From Domibacillus sp. DTU_2020_1001157_1_SI_ALB_TIR_016 (GTDB taxonomy: Bacteria > Bacillota > Bacilli > Bacillales > Domibacillaceae), in contig NZ_CP135439.1 in assembly GCF_032341995.1 (NCBI RefSeq), forward strand, positions 1,364,001 through 1,428,000: a stretch of DNA of 64,000 bases, in the 5' to 3' direction. Every line of letters starts with the position of its first letter. Position 1 is the first letter of the stretch. Below the pieces are notes generated by a model that saw only the letters and a list, made by a program, of their open reading frames with translations, was not told where the DNA came from and did not search any database. A program made the translations under genes and the position numbers. Below, in pieces: positions 17,942 to 27,019 of the stretch.

Positions 17942-18304
17942 ATGGTAACCATGAAAGCAGAAGCGAAAGGAAAAGTTCTCATTATTCGATTAACGGGAGA
18001 GCTCGACCACTACTATTCCGAGCAGGTTAAAGAATTTACAGAGCAGCAAATTGACAGCCATCAAACGCAGCATTTGATTTGGAACTTGTCGGGTCTGCCT
18101 TTCATGGACAGCTCAGGTCTCGGGGTGATTTTAGGGCGCTACCGCCAGGTAAATGAAATGGGCGGCAGCGTGACCGTTTGTGGATTGAATACACAAGTGA
18201 AACGCCTGTTTCAGCTTTCAGGGCTGTTTAAGATTATGTATGTGGATCAAACAGAACAAGAAGCGCTGGAGAGATTGGAGGAATCTTCATGCAAAACACA
18301 ATGA
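17942..18304 (+). CDS. spoIIAA: Anti-sigma F factor antagonist SpoIIAA
   Basis: 120 residues, STAS domain. The phosphorylated serine is in PFMDSSGLG at about residue 57-58. When unphosphorylated it displaces sigma-F from SpoIIAB and so starts the forespore programme. ATG 17942 is 7 bases after AAAGGAGG; the nearer ATG at 17936 is too close. The 3' end overlaps spoIIAB by 16 bases. Confidence 0.95.
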   Translation: MVTMKAEAKGKVLIIRLTGELDHYYSEQVKEFTEQQIDSHQTQHLIWNLSGLPFMDSSGLGVILGRYRQVNEMGGSVTVCGLNTQVKRLFQLSGLFKIMYVDQTEQEALERLEESSCKTQ

Positions 18305-18729
18305 CGATCTCATTTAACGCACTGGGAGAAAACGAAGCGTTTTCTCGGGTAGCCGTGGCTTCTTTTGCAGCAAAGCTGAATCCGACTGTAGACGATTTAG
18401 CCGAATTGAAAACAGCTGTTTCAGAAGCAGTTACAAACGCTATTATTCATGGATATGACAGTAATCCGGCAGGAATTGTTTATATAAGCGCCACCATTGA
18501 GGACGGAGAAATCGATGTGATTATCCGCGATGAAGGACGCGGAATCGGAAATATTGAAGAAGCGAAGGAACCTCTTTTTACAACAAAGCCTGAAATGGAA
18601 AGAGCCGGTATGGGCTTTACGATTATGGAGCATTTTACCGACCTCCTGGAAGTGGAATCGAGCACATCTTCGGGTACAGTCGTTCGCTTTAGAAAGCGGC
18701 TGGCGGGAAAGCGTGTTAACTGTGTTTAA
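18289..18729 (+). CDS. spoIIAB: Anti-sigma F factor SpoIIAB
   Basis: 146 residues, GHKL serine kinase. The N box (VSEAVTNAIIHGY) and G1/G2 motifs (RDEGRGIG, ERAGMGFTIME) bind ATP. It sequesters sigma-F and phosphorylates SpoIIAA. The Shine-Dalgarno TTGGAGG lies within spoIIAA. Confidence 0.95.
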   Translation: MQNTMTISFNALGENEAFSRVAVASFAAKLNPTVDDLAELKTAVSEAVTNAIIHGYDSNPAGIVYISATIEDGEIDVIIRDEGRGIGNIEEAKEPLFTTKPEMERAGMGFTIMEHFTDLLEVESSTSSGTVVRFRKRLAGKRVNCV

Positions 18730-18747
18730 GGAAAGAGCGGATTTCTT

Positions 18748-19485
18748 ATGAAGCAGGCTGTACAGTTAACCGATGGTGAAGTCAAGGAGCTGATTCGGCA
18801 AAGCCAGGAGGGCAACGTGGAAGCGCGCAATAAGCTGGTTGAGTGGAATACACGGCTCGTCTGGTCGGTGGTGCATCGATTTTTAAATCGTGGTCACGAG
18901 TCAGAAGATTTATTTCAAATCGGCTGTATTGGTTTAATTAAATGTATTGATAAGTTTGATCTTTCCTATAACGTTAAGTTTTCAACATACGCGGTTCCGA
19001 TGATTATCGGTGAGATTCAGCGGTTTTTGCGTGATGACGGGGAAGTAAAGGTGAGCAGGCGCTTAAAGGAAACAGCCGGGAAAATGAGGCGTGAACGTGA
19101 AGTGTTTATCGCAGAAAGCGGACGCCCTCCGACTGTACAGGAACTGGCCGGAAAGCTTGGTATATCAATGGAGGAAGCGATGATGGCCCAAGAATCCTCC
19201 CGGCGTCCGGCGTCTATTCATGAAACCGTTTATGAAAATGAAGGAGAACCTATTACGCTGCTTGACCAGCTTGCAGCACCAGAAGCCAAGTGGTTTGATT
19301 CATTGGTTGTAAAAGAAGCCATAGAAAAGCTGCCTGAGCGGGAACAGCTTATCGTATTTCTTCGTTTTTTCAAAGACTGCACGCAGTCGGAAACTGCAAA
19401 CAGACTCGGGATTTCCCAAGTTCAAGTATCAAGACTCGAAAAACAGATTATTAAAAGCCTGCGGTCAGATATGAATAAAACCTAG
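18748..19485 (+). CDS. sigF: RNA polymerase sporulation sigma factor F
   Basis: 245 residues. Region 2 contains DLFQIGCIGLIKCIDKFDLSYNVKFSTYAVPMI-type core sequence (DLFQIGCIGLIKCIDKFD), and region 4.2 the helix-turn-helix QSETANRLGISQVQVSRLEK. First forespore sigma factor, third gene of the sigma-H-driven operon. The Shine-Dalgarno is weak (GAGCGGA). Confidence 0.96.
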   Translation: MKQAVQLTDGEVKELIRQSQEGNVEARNKLVEWNTRLVWSVVHRFLNRGHESEDLFQIGCIGLIKCIDKFDLSYNVKFSTYAVPMIIGEIQRFLRDDGEVKVSRRLKETAGKMRREREVFIAESGRPPTVQELAGKLGISMEEAMMAQESSRRPASIHETVYENEGEPITLLDQLAAPEAKWFDSLVVKEAIEKLPEREQLIVFLRFFKDCTQSETANRLGISQVQVSRLEKQIIKSLRSDMNKT

Positions 19486-19525
19486 TCGGCACGGGGAAAC
19501 TTCGTAAAAAGCGGAGGTGCTTGCT

Positions 19526-20122
19526 ATGGGTCAAATCGTGTACATCACCTTAAAGCGCCATGTTCGCCTCGACGAACGGCGCATTTCTTTTTTTGATGTG
19601 GCTGAAGCCGAAGTCGACCAGGAAGCAAAGCCCATTTTAGAAAAACTGATTGTGAAAACGGCAAAGCCATCATCAGGCAATGTAGTCATTGTAACGATTT
19701 TAGATGTTGTGAAAGCATTAAAAACGGTTTTTCCTGATGCCCAAACGGTTATCACAGGTGATACAGAAACGATTGTCAGCCTGCAGCCTGTACGTGCACG
19801 AGCCCCGCTTTGGAAAATAGCATTTGTCTGGCTTGTGCTGTTTACAGGTGCTGCACTGACCATTATGAATTTTCATGAGGACGTATCCATGCAGAAAGTG
19901 CATGCGATTTTATATGAAAAAATAACAGGCATTAAAAATGAAAACCCGCTTATGCTGCAAATTCCTTATTCTATAGGGCTGGGGCTCGGGATGATTTTAT
20001 TTTTTAATCGGCTGTGGCAAAAAAGACTCAATGAAGAGCCGGGCCCGCTTGATTTAGAAATGTTTAAGTATGAGGAAGACATCAATGCGTATCTCGCAGC
20101 CAACGAAAAGGAAAAGCCGTAG
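19526..20122 (+). CDS. spoVAA: Stage V sporulation protein AA
   Basis: 198 residues. A soluble N-terminal half and two C-terminal hydrophobic segments (about 95-112 and 142-160) match SpoVAA, a component of the spore dipicolinate channel region. ATG 19526 is 8 bases after GGAGG; the GTG at 19517 overlaps the Shine-Dalgarno. The 40-base gap to sigF shows no clear sigma-G promoter. Confidence 0.85.
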   Translation: MGQIVYITLKRHVRLDERRISFFDVAEAEVDQEAKPILEKLIVKTAKPSSGNVVIVTILDVVKALKTVFPDAQTVITGDTETIVSLQPVRARAPLWKIAFVWLVLFTGAALTIMNFHEDVSMQKVHAILYEKITGIKNENPLMLQIPYSIGLGLGMILFFNRLWQKRLNEEPGPLDLEMFKYEEDINAYLAANEKEKP

Positions 20123-20123
20123 C

Positions 20124-20540
20124 ATGGCGACGCTTTTTGTTTTGTTTTTAGGTCTAGCAGGCGGGTTGGCTACAGGTGCCGGGTATGTGGCGTTTATTTC
20201 AGTCCTTGGTGTGATCCCGAGGCTGATGTCAGCTACGAAAACACAGCCGTATATTCACTTGTACGAGCTTTCACTGGTGCTTGGTGTACTCACAGGAACA
20301 TTTCTGCATATTTTTAATACGCATTTTCACTGGCCATCTGTTACAACTGCCTTTATCGGTTTATTCAGCGGCTTGTTTATCGGCATGGGTGCGGCTGCCC
20401 TGACTGAAGTACTGAATGTGTTTCCTATACTAGCCAGGAGAGTAGGGGTTTTTGCCGAGGTGAACATGCTGATGATGGCTGTGGCGCTTGGCAAGATAAC
20501 AGGCTCGCTTATTCAATGGATTTTACTTTCACCGATGTAA
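20124..20540 (+). CDS. spoVAB: Stage V sporulation protein AB
   Basis: 138 residues with four to five hydrophobic helices, matching the size and pattern of SpoVAB. ATG 20124 is one base after the spoVAA stop; the 18-codon upstream extension is inside spoVAA. In B. subtilis spoVAC follows; here spoVAF follows directly. Confidence 0.85.
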   Translation: MATLFVLFLGLAGGLATGAGYVAFISVLGVIPRLMSATKTQPYIHLYELSLVLGVLTGTFLHIFNTHFHWPSVTTAFIGLFSGLFIGMGAAALTEVLNVFPILARRVGVFAEVNMLMMAVALGKITGSLIQWILLSPM

Positions 20541-20554
20541 AAGGAGGCAGCACG

Positions 20555-21970
20555 ATGATTTCGCCAGAAGAAATGGATGTTTACTTAGAAAAAGAAGCAG
20601 GGCTTGGTAAAAGTTTTGATACCGGCATAAGAAGGCTGACAGTAGCAGGGGAGCCGCTCCATATTTATTTCATTAACGGGCTTTGTGAAACACGGTTTAT
20701 TATCGAAATTATGGAATCATTGATTGCGCTTGAAAAAAAGGAGGGGAAAACGACTGCTGCCCTCGTTAAAGAGCATCTTGTCCATCAGGCAGTCGAAGAA
20801 GTCAAGGATCCATCAAAGCTGCCGGCTGCGATCATGTCGGGACTGATTGGTATTTCAGTACCGGGAACGGCGTTTATCATTGATGTAAGAAGTTATCCAG
20901 GACGGCAGCCGGCAGAGCCTGATACAGAAAAAGTCGTGCGCGGCTCCCGTGACGGTTTTGTGGAAAATATCATCGTGAACACCGCTCTTACGCGAAGAAG
21001 AATTCGTGATGGCCGTCTTCGGTTTGAAATTATGAGAGCGGGAAGTGTTTCGCAAATGGATATTGCTGTCGGTTACATGGAAGGTGTAGCTTCCGATGAA
21101 TTGGTTGAGCGAGTTAAGAAAGAAGTCACTTCTATTAAAACAGCCGGTCTCCCTATGGCAGACAAAACAGTAGAAGAATTTTTAATTAAACAACACTATA
21201 ACCCCTACCCTCTTGTTCGTTATACTGAACGAGCGGATATTGCCGCCGCCCATTTAATTGAAGGGCACGTTCTCCTTTATACCGATACGTCACCAGCGGT
21301 TATGATCATGCCGGCTACTTTTCTGCAGCATATGCAGCATGCCGAAGAATACAGGCAGCTTCCGGCAGCAGGCACATTTATCCGTCTGCTTCGTTTTGTC
21401 GGTTTATGGATGTCTTTATTTCTGCTGCCGCTCTGGTACCTATTCGCTGCTTATCCCGCCATGCTTCCTGAAGCGCTTTGGTTTATCGGTCCACGTGAAA
21501 CAACAGAAATTCCCCTTGTTTTACAAATCTTTATTGCCGATCTTGGCATAGAGTGGCTGCGAGTTGCTGCCATTCATACGCCGCAGCCGCTTTCAACTGC
21601 TATGGGCCTTGTTGCTGCCGTGTTAATTGGACAAATGGCCATTGATACGGGGCTTTTTGTCCCTGAGGTAATATTGTATACAGCCCTTGCAGCCATTGGC
21701 ACGTTCTCGACGCCCAGCTATGAGCTGGGGCTGGCAAATAAATTGACACGCCTTTTTATTCTGGCTGGAACGGCCCTGTTTGGTCCAATTGGATTTGTTG
21801 TGTCGGTTATGCTTGTGTTTGTATATCTCGTTCGTTTAAAACCGTTCGGAGCTCCTTATCTATGGCCGCTGATTCCCTTTGACGCTTCATCGCTTTGGAC
21901 GATCCTCATTAGACGGCAGGCACCAGAGCAAACCGGAATTCCAGAAATCAACCGAACAGATTTGCGGTAA
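20555..21970 (+). CDS. spoVAF: Stage V sporulation protein AF (GerA-like)
   Basis: 471 residues. The large N-terminal hydrophilic domain (to about 270) contains GRQPAEPDTEKVVRGSRDGF and NTALTRRRIRD, diagnostic of the GerA/SpoVAF family; about four membrane helices follow. It associates with germinant receptors in spores. ATG 20555 follows AAAAGGAGG. It is only 14 bases after spoVAB, with no trace of spoVAC, AD or AE between them. Confidence 0.92.
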   Translation: MISPEEMDVYLEKEAGLGKSFDTGIRRLTVAGEPLHIYFINGLCETRFIIEIMESLIALEKKEGKTTAALVKEHLVHQAVEEVKDPSKLPAAIMSGLIGISVPGTAFIIDVRSYPGRQPAEPDTEKVVRGSRDGFVENIIVNTALTRRRIRDGRLRFEIMRAGSVSQMDIAVGYMEGVASDELVERVKKEVTSIKTAGLPMADKTVEEFLIKQHYNPYPLVRYTERADIAAAHLIEGHVLLYTDTSPAVMIMPATFLQHMQHAEEYRQLPAAGTFIRLLRFVGLWMSLFLLPLWYLFAAYPAMLPEALWFIGPRETTEIPLVLQIFIADLGIEWLRVAAIHTPQPLSTAMGLVAAVLIGQMAIDTGLFVPEVILYTALAAIGTFSTPSYELGLANKLTRLFILAGTALFGPIGFVVSVMLVFVYLVRLKPFGAPYLWPLIPFDASSLWTILIRRQAPEQTGIPEINRTDLR

Positions 21971-21988
21971 ACAGGAATATTTCGTGTA

Positions 21989-22017
21989 TTGAGCGAGGGG
22001 GGAATGTATGATATAGT
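21989..22017 (+). promoter_or_regulatory. SigA promoter of lysA
   Basis: TTGAGC (21989-21994), 17 bases, TATAGT (22012-22017), 53 bases before the lysA ATG. Confidence 0.65.
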
Positions 22018-22070
22018 ACTTTTATTCTCATGCCGGGTAAAAGGCATAAAGACAATAGAACGGGGCGATT

Positions 22071-23396
22071 ATGCATATGCACACATATGGGACAGCAGCT
22101 GTGAATGACCGCGGACATTTAGAAATTGGCGGTGTTGACGTAGTAGAAGCGGCAGCTCAATTCGGCACACCGCTTTATTTATATGACGTAGCGCTTATTC
22201 GTGAGCGTGCAAGAGGATTTAAAGAAACATTTGATAAATTGGGAGTCAAAGCGCAGGTGGCGTATGCGAGCAAGGCATTTGCTTCGGTAGCCATGATGCA
22301 GCTGGCAGAACAGGAAGGACTGTCGCTTGATGTTGTATCGGGCGGGGAATTATATACAGCACAAAGAGCCGGGTTTCCGGTAGAGCGAATTCATTTTCAT
22401 GGAAACAACAAAAGCCGTGAAGAAATCGAAATGGCTTTTGAAGCAGGGATTGGCTGTATGGTAGTCGATAACTTCCATGAATTAGAGCTTATTGGTGAAA
22501 TCAGTGAAGCCCGCAGTCAAGTGATGGATATTCTGCTTCGCATTACGCCGGGTATTGAAGCTCATACGCATGATTACATTTTAACGGGTCAGGAAGATTC
22601 AAAGTTTGGCTTTGATTTAAATAATGGACAAGCGGAAGAAGCATTGAAACTGGCACTTGAAAAGCCGTTTATCCACGTATTAGGCCTTCACTGCCATATC
22701 GGATCGCAAATTTTCGAAACAACAGGCTTTATTTTAGCGGCCGAGAAAATTATCGGAAAATTGGCTGATTGGCAGCATCGTCTCGATTTTGAATCGAAAG
22801 TATTAAACCTTGGCGGCGGTTTCGGTATCCGTTATACCGCTGAGGATGATCCGCTTAAACCGGCAGCTTATGTTGAAGAGATTATCAGCAAAGTGCAAAG
22901 TGAAACAAAAAAATATGGAATGAGTATGCCTGAAATTTGGATTGAACCGGGCCGTTCCCTTGTGGGTGACGCAGGTGTGACAATTTATGAAACAGGTTCA
23001 GTGAAAGATGTGCCGAATGTGCGCAAATATTTAGCTGTGGATGGCGGCATGAGTGATAATATCCGTCCTGCTTTATATGAAGCGAAATACGAAGCGGTAC
23101 TCGCAAACCGTGTAAACGACCCGGTTGAAGAAACGGTATCGATTGCCGGAAAATGCTGTGAATCCGGTGACATGCTCATTTGGGATCTGCCGCTTCCGAA
23201 AGCAGAAGCCGGGGATTTGCTCGCGATGTTCTGTACGGGCGCTTACGGCTATTCCATGGCGAACAACTACAACCGTATTCCGCGTCCACCAGTTGTATTT
23301 GCCGAAAATGGCGAGGCGAGACTGGTCATTCGCCGTGAGACATTTGATGATTTAGTGAAATTAGACTTGCCGCTCGGGCTGCCGCAGACAAACTAA
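22071..23396 (+). CDS. lysA: Diaminopimelate decarboxylase
   Basis: 441 residues. It makes L-lysine from meso-diaminopimelate with PLP. The PLP lysine is in AYASKAF (about K68); HGNNKS, HCHIGSQI, GGGFGI and CCESGD complete the fold III active site. Start is ATG 22071; a second in-frame ATG at 22077 is possible. I see no lysine riboswitch in the leader. Confidence 0.95.
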   Translation: MHMHTYGTAAVNDRGHLEIGGVDVVEAAAQFGTPLYLYDVALIRERARGFKETFDKLGVKAQVAYASKAFASVAMMQLAEQEGLSLDVVSGGELYTAQRAGFPVERIHFHGNNKSREEIEMAFEAGIGCMVVDNFHELELIGEISEARSQVMDILLRITPGIEAHTHDYILTGQEDSKFGFDLNNGQAEEALKLALEKPFIHVLGLHCHIGSQIFETTGFILAAEKIIGKLADWQHRLDFESKVLNLGGGFGIRYTAEDDPLKPAAYVEEIISKVQSETKKYGMSMPEIWIEPGRSLVGDAGVTIYETGSVKDVPNVRKYLAVDGGMSDNIRPALYEAKYEAVLANRVNDPVEETVSIAGKCCESGDMLIWDLPLPKAEAGDLLAMFCTGAYGYSMANNYNRIPRPPVVFAENGEARLVIRRETFDDLVKLDLPLGLPQTN

Positions 23397-23410
23397 TTGG
23401 AGCAGGCAGC

Positions 23411-23497
23411 ATGAAAAACAATGTTGTTTTGCTCCTTTTATTCACTGTGCTGGCACTGGGATGGGGACTGTATTACTGGTTTTTTATTGCGGGTTAA
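23411..23497 (+). CDS. Possible 28-residue membrane peptide
   Basis: The frame starts ATG AAA AAC AAT after TTGGAGC (spacing about 9) and encodes a Lys/Asn start followed by a continuous hydrophobic segment ending WFFIAG. The same sequence also forms a GGAGC...GCTCC hairpin with an inner AAAACAA/TTGTTTT stem and T4, which could be the lysA terminator. I cannot decide between peptide and terminator; no family is recognised. Confidence 0.35.
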   Translation: MKNNVVLLLLFTVLALGWGLYYWFFIAG

Positions 23498-23590
23498 CAT
23501 CGCCTCTTGCGGTCGGGCTTTAGATTTAGTAAGATAAAGTACGTGGCGATATCAAGCAGGTAAATCCTGCTAATTGAAGAGGGATTTTAA

Positions 23591-23951
<361 letters not shown>

Positions 23952-23978
<27 letters not shown>

Positions 23979-24467
23979 CAATGCGATTGCGGCTGTGCGG
24001 GCGTCCAATACGTCCGTACGGTCACGCAGTTTGTGTTTGTTGAGTAGAAATTGTTCATCGGATTCCGGCTCAAAAGCAGCAGTAAACTGCTTCAATTCAT
24101 TTTGAAGCCGTGGATCCGCAATTGGAATCTCAATTGGCTCAAAAGGAACATCGGCTTTTACATCGTCTGCCGCCTGCTCAATCAGGAGAAGAAAGTGCTC
24201 TGGATCAACACCGAGCTCCCTCAGAGCTTCCTGGTGGCGAATCAAGCAGGAAATTGATTTTTGAGCCATGCGGAGTGCGCCGGCTTTGTTTCCGCGCCGG
24301 TAATGATAAAGGAAAACAGCACACTGGATAAAGCCAACCCAGACGGAATCACGCGTGCCATCTATTTTTTTCCAATATTCTTCTAGCAGCTCGTGGCATT
24401 CAAAATAATCACGGTCAATATGAAAATGTGCCAAAAAAGCCAGGTAAGGCACTGGATATGAATACAT
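23952..24467 (-). CDS. ypuF: DUF309 domain protein, YpuF-like
   Basis: 171 residues. The DUF309 signature is visible: RDYFECHELLEEYWKK, then GFIQCAVFLYHYRRGN. It is a small helical protein of unknown function. Here it lies opposite to its neighbours ribT and scpA. GGGGGAAA precedes the ATG. Confidence 0.75.
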
Positions 24468-24503
24468 TCGGTTTCCCCCAGTTCAAGTGGTTGGATCGAA
24501 GTA

Positions 24504-24532
24504 AGCGTATCATGATTTAATTCTTTTCTCAA
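24504..24532 (-). promoter_or_regulatory. Possible promoter of ypuF
   Basis: On the minus strand TTGAGA (24527-24532), 17 bases, TACGCT (24504-24509). Confidence 0.35.
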
Positions 24533-24611
24533 TAGCAGCCGTCTGAATGCGCTGATGGCCAGCAGAAGGGAATAGAATGTAAAAAATGCAAGAAGTACAG
24601 GGGAGCAACCA

Positions 24612-25340
24612 ATGGAATATAAAGTGAAAATTGATTCTTTTGAAGGGCCGCTTGATTTGCTGCTTCACTTGATCCAGCAGCTTGAAATAGACATATACGA
24701 CATTCCTGTATCGGAAATTACGAATCAATACTTATTATATGTAAATACAATGCAGCAGCTTGAACTTGATGTAGCCAGTGAATATTTAGTGATGGCCGCT
24801 ACATTAATTGCCATGAAAAGCCGTTCACTGCTGCCAGATCATTCGGCGGAAGAAGAAGATTTTATAGAAGAAGAAGATCCGAGAGAAGAGCTGGCCCGCC
24901 GGTTAATCGAGTATAAAAAGTATAAAGAGGCAGCCGGCCGTCTTCATGAGCTTGAGGAAGAGCGGACAAAGCTTTTTTCAAGACCGCCCGCAGACCAGCT
25001 TTTTTCATCTAATGAAGAAGGGCCGCTCAATGTGTCCCTTTTTGATATGCTCGGCGCTTTTCAGAAAATGGCCCGCCGTAAAAAGCTGGCTGTGCCGCCA
25101 CGAGCGACGGTCCGCCGGGAAGAGCTCTCAGTAGAAAAAAGAATGGAGCTGCTCAAAGAAAAGCTGAGGCTGTCAAAAGAGCCTATTCTTTTTGATGACT
25201 TGTTTGACTCTCATGAACGGAACGAGCTTGTGGTTAGTTTTTTAGCCATTTTAGAGCTGATGAAGCAAAATGAAATTGTTGTTTCACAAGAAGGAAATTT
25301 TGCCGACTTATATGTAACGGCTGGAGGAAATAAAGGATGA
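24612..25340 (+). CDS. scpA: Segregation and condensation protein A
   Basis: 242 residues, kleisin subunit of the SMC-ScpAB condensin. The N-terminal FEGPLDLLLHLIQQLEIDIYDI-type start (FEGPLDLLLHLIQ) and YLVMAATLIAMKSR are hallmarks. The acidic stretch at about 77-92 is the variable linker. It ends in a 4-base overlap with scpB. Confidence 0.95.
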   Translation: MEYKVKIDSFEGPLDLLLHLIQQLEIDIYDIPVSEITNQYLLYVNTMQQLELDVASEYLVMAATLIAMKSRSLLPDHSAEEEDFIEEEDPREELARRLIEYKKYKEAAGRLHELEEERTKLFSRPPADQLFSSNEEGPLNVSLFDMLGAFQKMARRKKLAVPPRATVRREELSVEKRMELLKEKLRLSKEPILFDDLFDSHERNELVVSFLAILELMKQNEIVVSQEGNFADLYVTAGGNKG

Positions 25341-25909
25341 AACATAAAAGCATTATAGAGAGCCTGCTGTTTGCAGCAGGAGACGAAGGGCTGACAGCGG
25401 AGCAAATCGCCGAGGTCATCGACTTGCCGGTACAGGAGGTCAAAGACATTCTTCAATCGATGGAGGAAGCTTTGAAACAAGATGAAGCGAGAGGAACAGT
25501 GATTACCTCCTTTGGCAATGAATACCGGATGATGACGAAAAAAGAAAATGCGGCTTTTATTCAAAAGCTCGCTGAAAAGCCGTCACCGAAAACACTGTCC
25601 CAGGCAGCGTTGGAAACGCTCGCCATTATTGCTTATAATCAGCCGGTTACACGCATCGAAGTGGAAGAAATCCGGGGAGTGAAAACAGAGCGTCCCATTG
25701 CCACCTTGTGCGCACGGGGGCTCATTGAAGAAGCTGGCCGTGCAGATGCCCCGGGCCGGCCTATTTTGTATGCGACTACAGCTGAATTTTTAGACGCTTT
25801 TCAGCTTAAAAGCATCAAAGATCTGCCACCGCTCGAAGAAAGCAATGGATCTATGCAGCAGGAAGCCGACTTGTTTTTCGGCCGATTCGAAGAAGCCCTT
25901 GAGGATTAG
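25337..25909 (+). CDS. scpB: Segregation and condensation protein B
   Basis: 190 residues, two winged-helix domains. SLLFAAGDEGLT near the start and LETLAIIAYNQPVTRIEVEEIRG-type core (ETLAIIAYNQPVTR) define the family. Binds ScpA and helps chromosome segregation. No terminator is visible before dacB, only an inverted repeat without T-run. Confidence 0.95.
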   Translation: MKHKSIIESLLFAAGDEGLTAEQIAEVIDLPVQEVKDILQSMEEALKQDEARGTVITSFGNEYRMMTKKENAAFIQKLAEKPSPKTLSQAALETLAIIAYNQPVTRIEVEEIRGVKTERPIATLCARGLIEEAGRADAPGRPILYATTAEFLDAFQLKSIKDLPPLEESNGSMQQEADLFFGRFEEALED

Positions 25910-25938
25910 TCATGCTCGTCTTTCTTTTTTCATATAGT
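25910..25938 (+). promoter_or_regulatory. Sigma-E promoter of dacB
   Basis: TCATGCT (25910-25916), 14 bases, CATATAGT (25931-25938). The same -10 octamer is used at spoIIM. Predicted start about 25945, leader about 20 bases. dacB is sigma-E dependent in B. subtilis. Confidence 0.6.
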
Positions 25939-25953
25939 AGTGAAAAAAGAAAG
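25920..25953 (+). promoter_or_regulatory. Inverted repeat reaching the dacB Shine-Dalgarno
   Basis: CTTTCTTTTTTCA (25920-25932) is a perfect complement of TGAAAAAAGAAAG (25941-25953), 13 bp with an 8-base loop. The right arm runs into AAAGGAG, the ribosome-binding site. The -10 element occupies the left arm end and loop. There is no T-run after the right arm. Confidence 0.55.
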
Positions 25954-25963
25954 GAGCGGACTG

Positions 25964-27019
25964 ATGAAAAAAAAGAGGCTGTTCGCTTTCATCCTGCTCC
26001 TGGCACTTTCTGTTATGCCGACAGCTGCAAGAGCAGAACCATCTCTTTCTGCTCAAAGTGCCGTGCTGATGGACATGGAAAGCGGGCGGGTTTTAGCCCA
26101 AAAAGATGCACATGTGCGCCGGCCGATTGCGAGCATTACCAAAATTATGACCGCGCTGCTTGCAGTAGAATCCGGACGGCTGAATGAAAAAGTGGCCATC
26201 AGCGATCGCGCCCGCCAAGTAGAAGGGTCTAGTCTTTACTTAGAAAAAGGGGACAAGTTGACACTGGAGGAACTCGTATACGGATTAATGCTTCGTTCTG
26301 GAAATGATGCTGCCATTGCAATCAGTGAATACGTTGGGGGCACACCAGAAAAATTTGCTGCTTTAATGAACAAAAGGGCGAAAGAAATCGGAATGAAGAA
26401 CACTTCTTTTATGAACCCGCATGGACTGCACGATCCGGCCCACTATTCATCCGCTTATGATATGGCGCTGCTAACATCAGAAGCGATGAAAAACAGCTCG
26501 TACCGGAAAATTGTTTCAACTGATTTGTACAGAACAAAAAGCAAGCCGATTCGTGTTTGGGAAAACAAACACCGGCTTGTCCGGAGCGGAGGCATCATTA
26601 CGGGAGGCAAAACAGGCTTTACGAAAAAGGCAGGCCGTACACTGGTCACAACAGCCAAAAAGGATGGCATGTCTTTAGCGGTCGTGACACTGAATGCACC
26701 GGGTGACTGGCTTGACCATACGTCTCTTTTTGATTATGGCTTCGATTCGTACAGCCAAACCATGATTGTCGGCAAAACGCCTTTTACTGTTCCAGGAGAA
26801 AAACAGTTGTATTATGCCAAAAAACAGGTCCGCTATCCCATGACACCTGACGAAAAAAAGTCTGCTTATATTCGGCTGGTCGTAGGGTCTGGCCAAACTG
26901 GAAAAGCAGAGTTATGGATTGGGAACGAAAAACAAACATCGATCACGGTTTATAAAACAAAAGAACGGGCGGCCACATCTCTATGGGCAAAGCTGAAAAA
27001 GGAGCTGATGGCATGGTAA
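25964..27019 (+). CDS. dacB: D-alanyl-D-alanine carboxypeptidase DacB (sporulation)
   Basis: 351 residues. A signal peptide (about 1-24, ending TAARA) precedes a serine DD-peptidase with SITK at 57-60, SGND at 112-115 and KTG at 216-218. In spores this PBP5*-type enzyme trims cortex peptides and limits cross-linking, working with SpmA and SpmB next door. ATG 25964 is 7 bases after AAAGGAG; the GTG at 25940 lies upstream of the predicted transcript. Confidence 0.9.
   Translation: MKKKRLFAFILLLALSVMPTAARAEPSLSAQSAVLMDMESGRVLAQKDAHVRRPIASITKIMTALLAVESGRLNEKVAISDRARQVEGSSLYLEKGDKLTLEELVYGLMLRSGNDAAIAISEYVGGTPEKFAALMNKRAKEIGMKNTSFMNPHGLHDPAHYSSAYDMALLTSEAMKNSSYRKIVSTDLYRTKSKPIRVWENKHRLVRSGGIITGGKTGFTKKAGRTLVTTAKKDGMSLAVVTLNAPGDWLDHTSLFDYGFDSYSQTMIVGKTPFTVPGEKQLYYAKKQVRYPMTPDEKKSAYIRLVVGSGQTGKAELWIGNEKQTSITVYKTKERAATSLWAKLKKELMAW

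Noticed and set aside
22018..22070. Lysine riboswitch before lysA
   Set aside because: The leader is only about 50 bases with a 5-bp inverted repeat, far too short for an L-box.
25912..26187. 91-codon frame overlapping the dacB start
   Set aside because: It is an out-of-frame shadow of dacB, whose signal peptide and SxxK motif are clear in the other frame.
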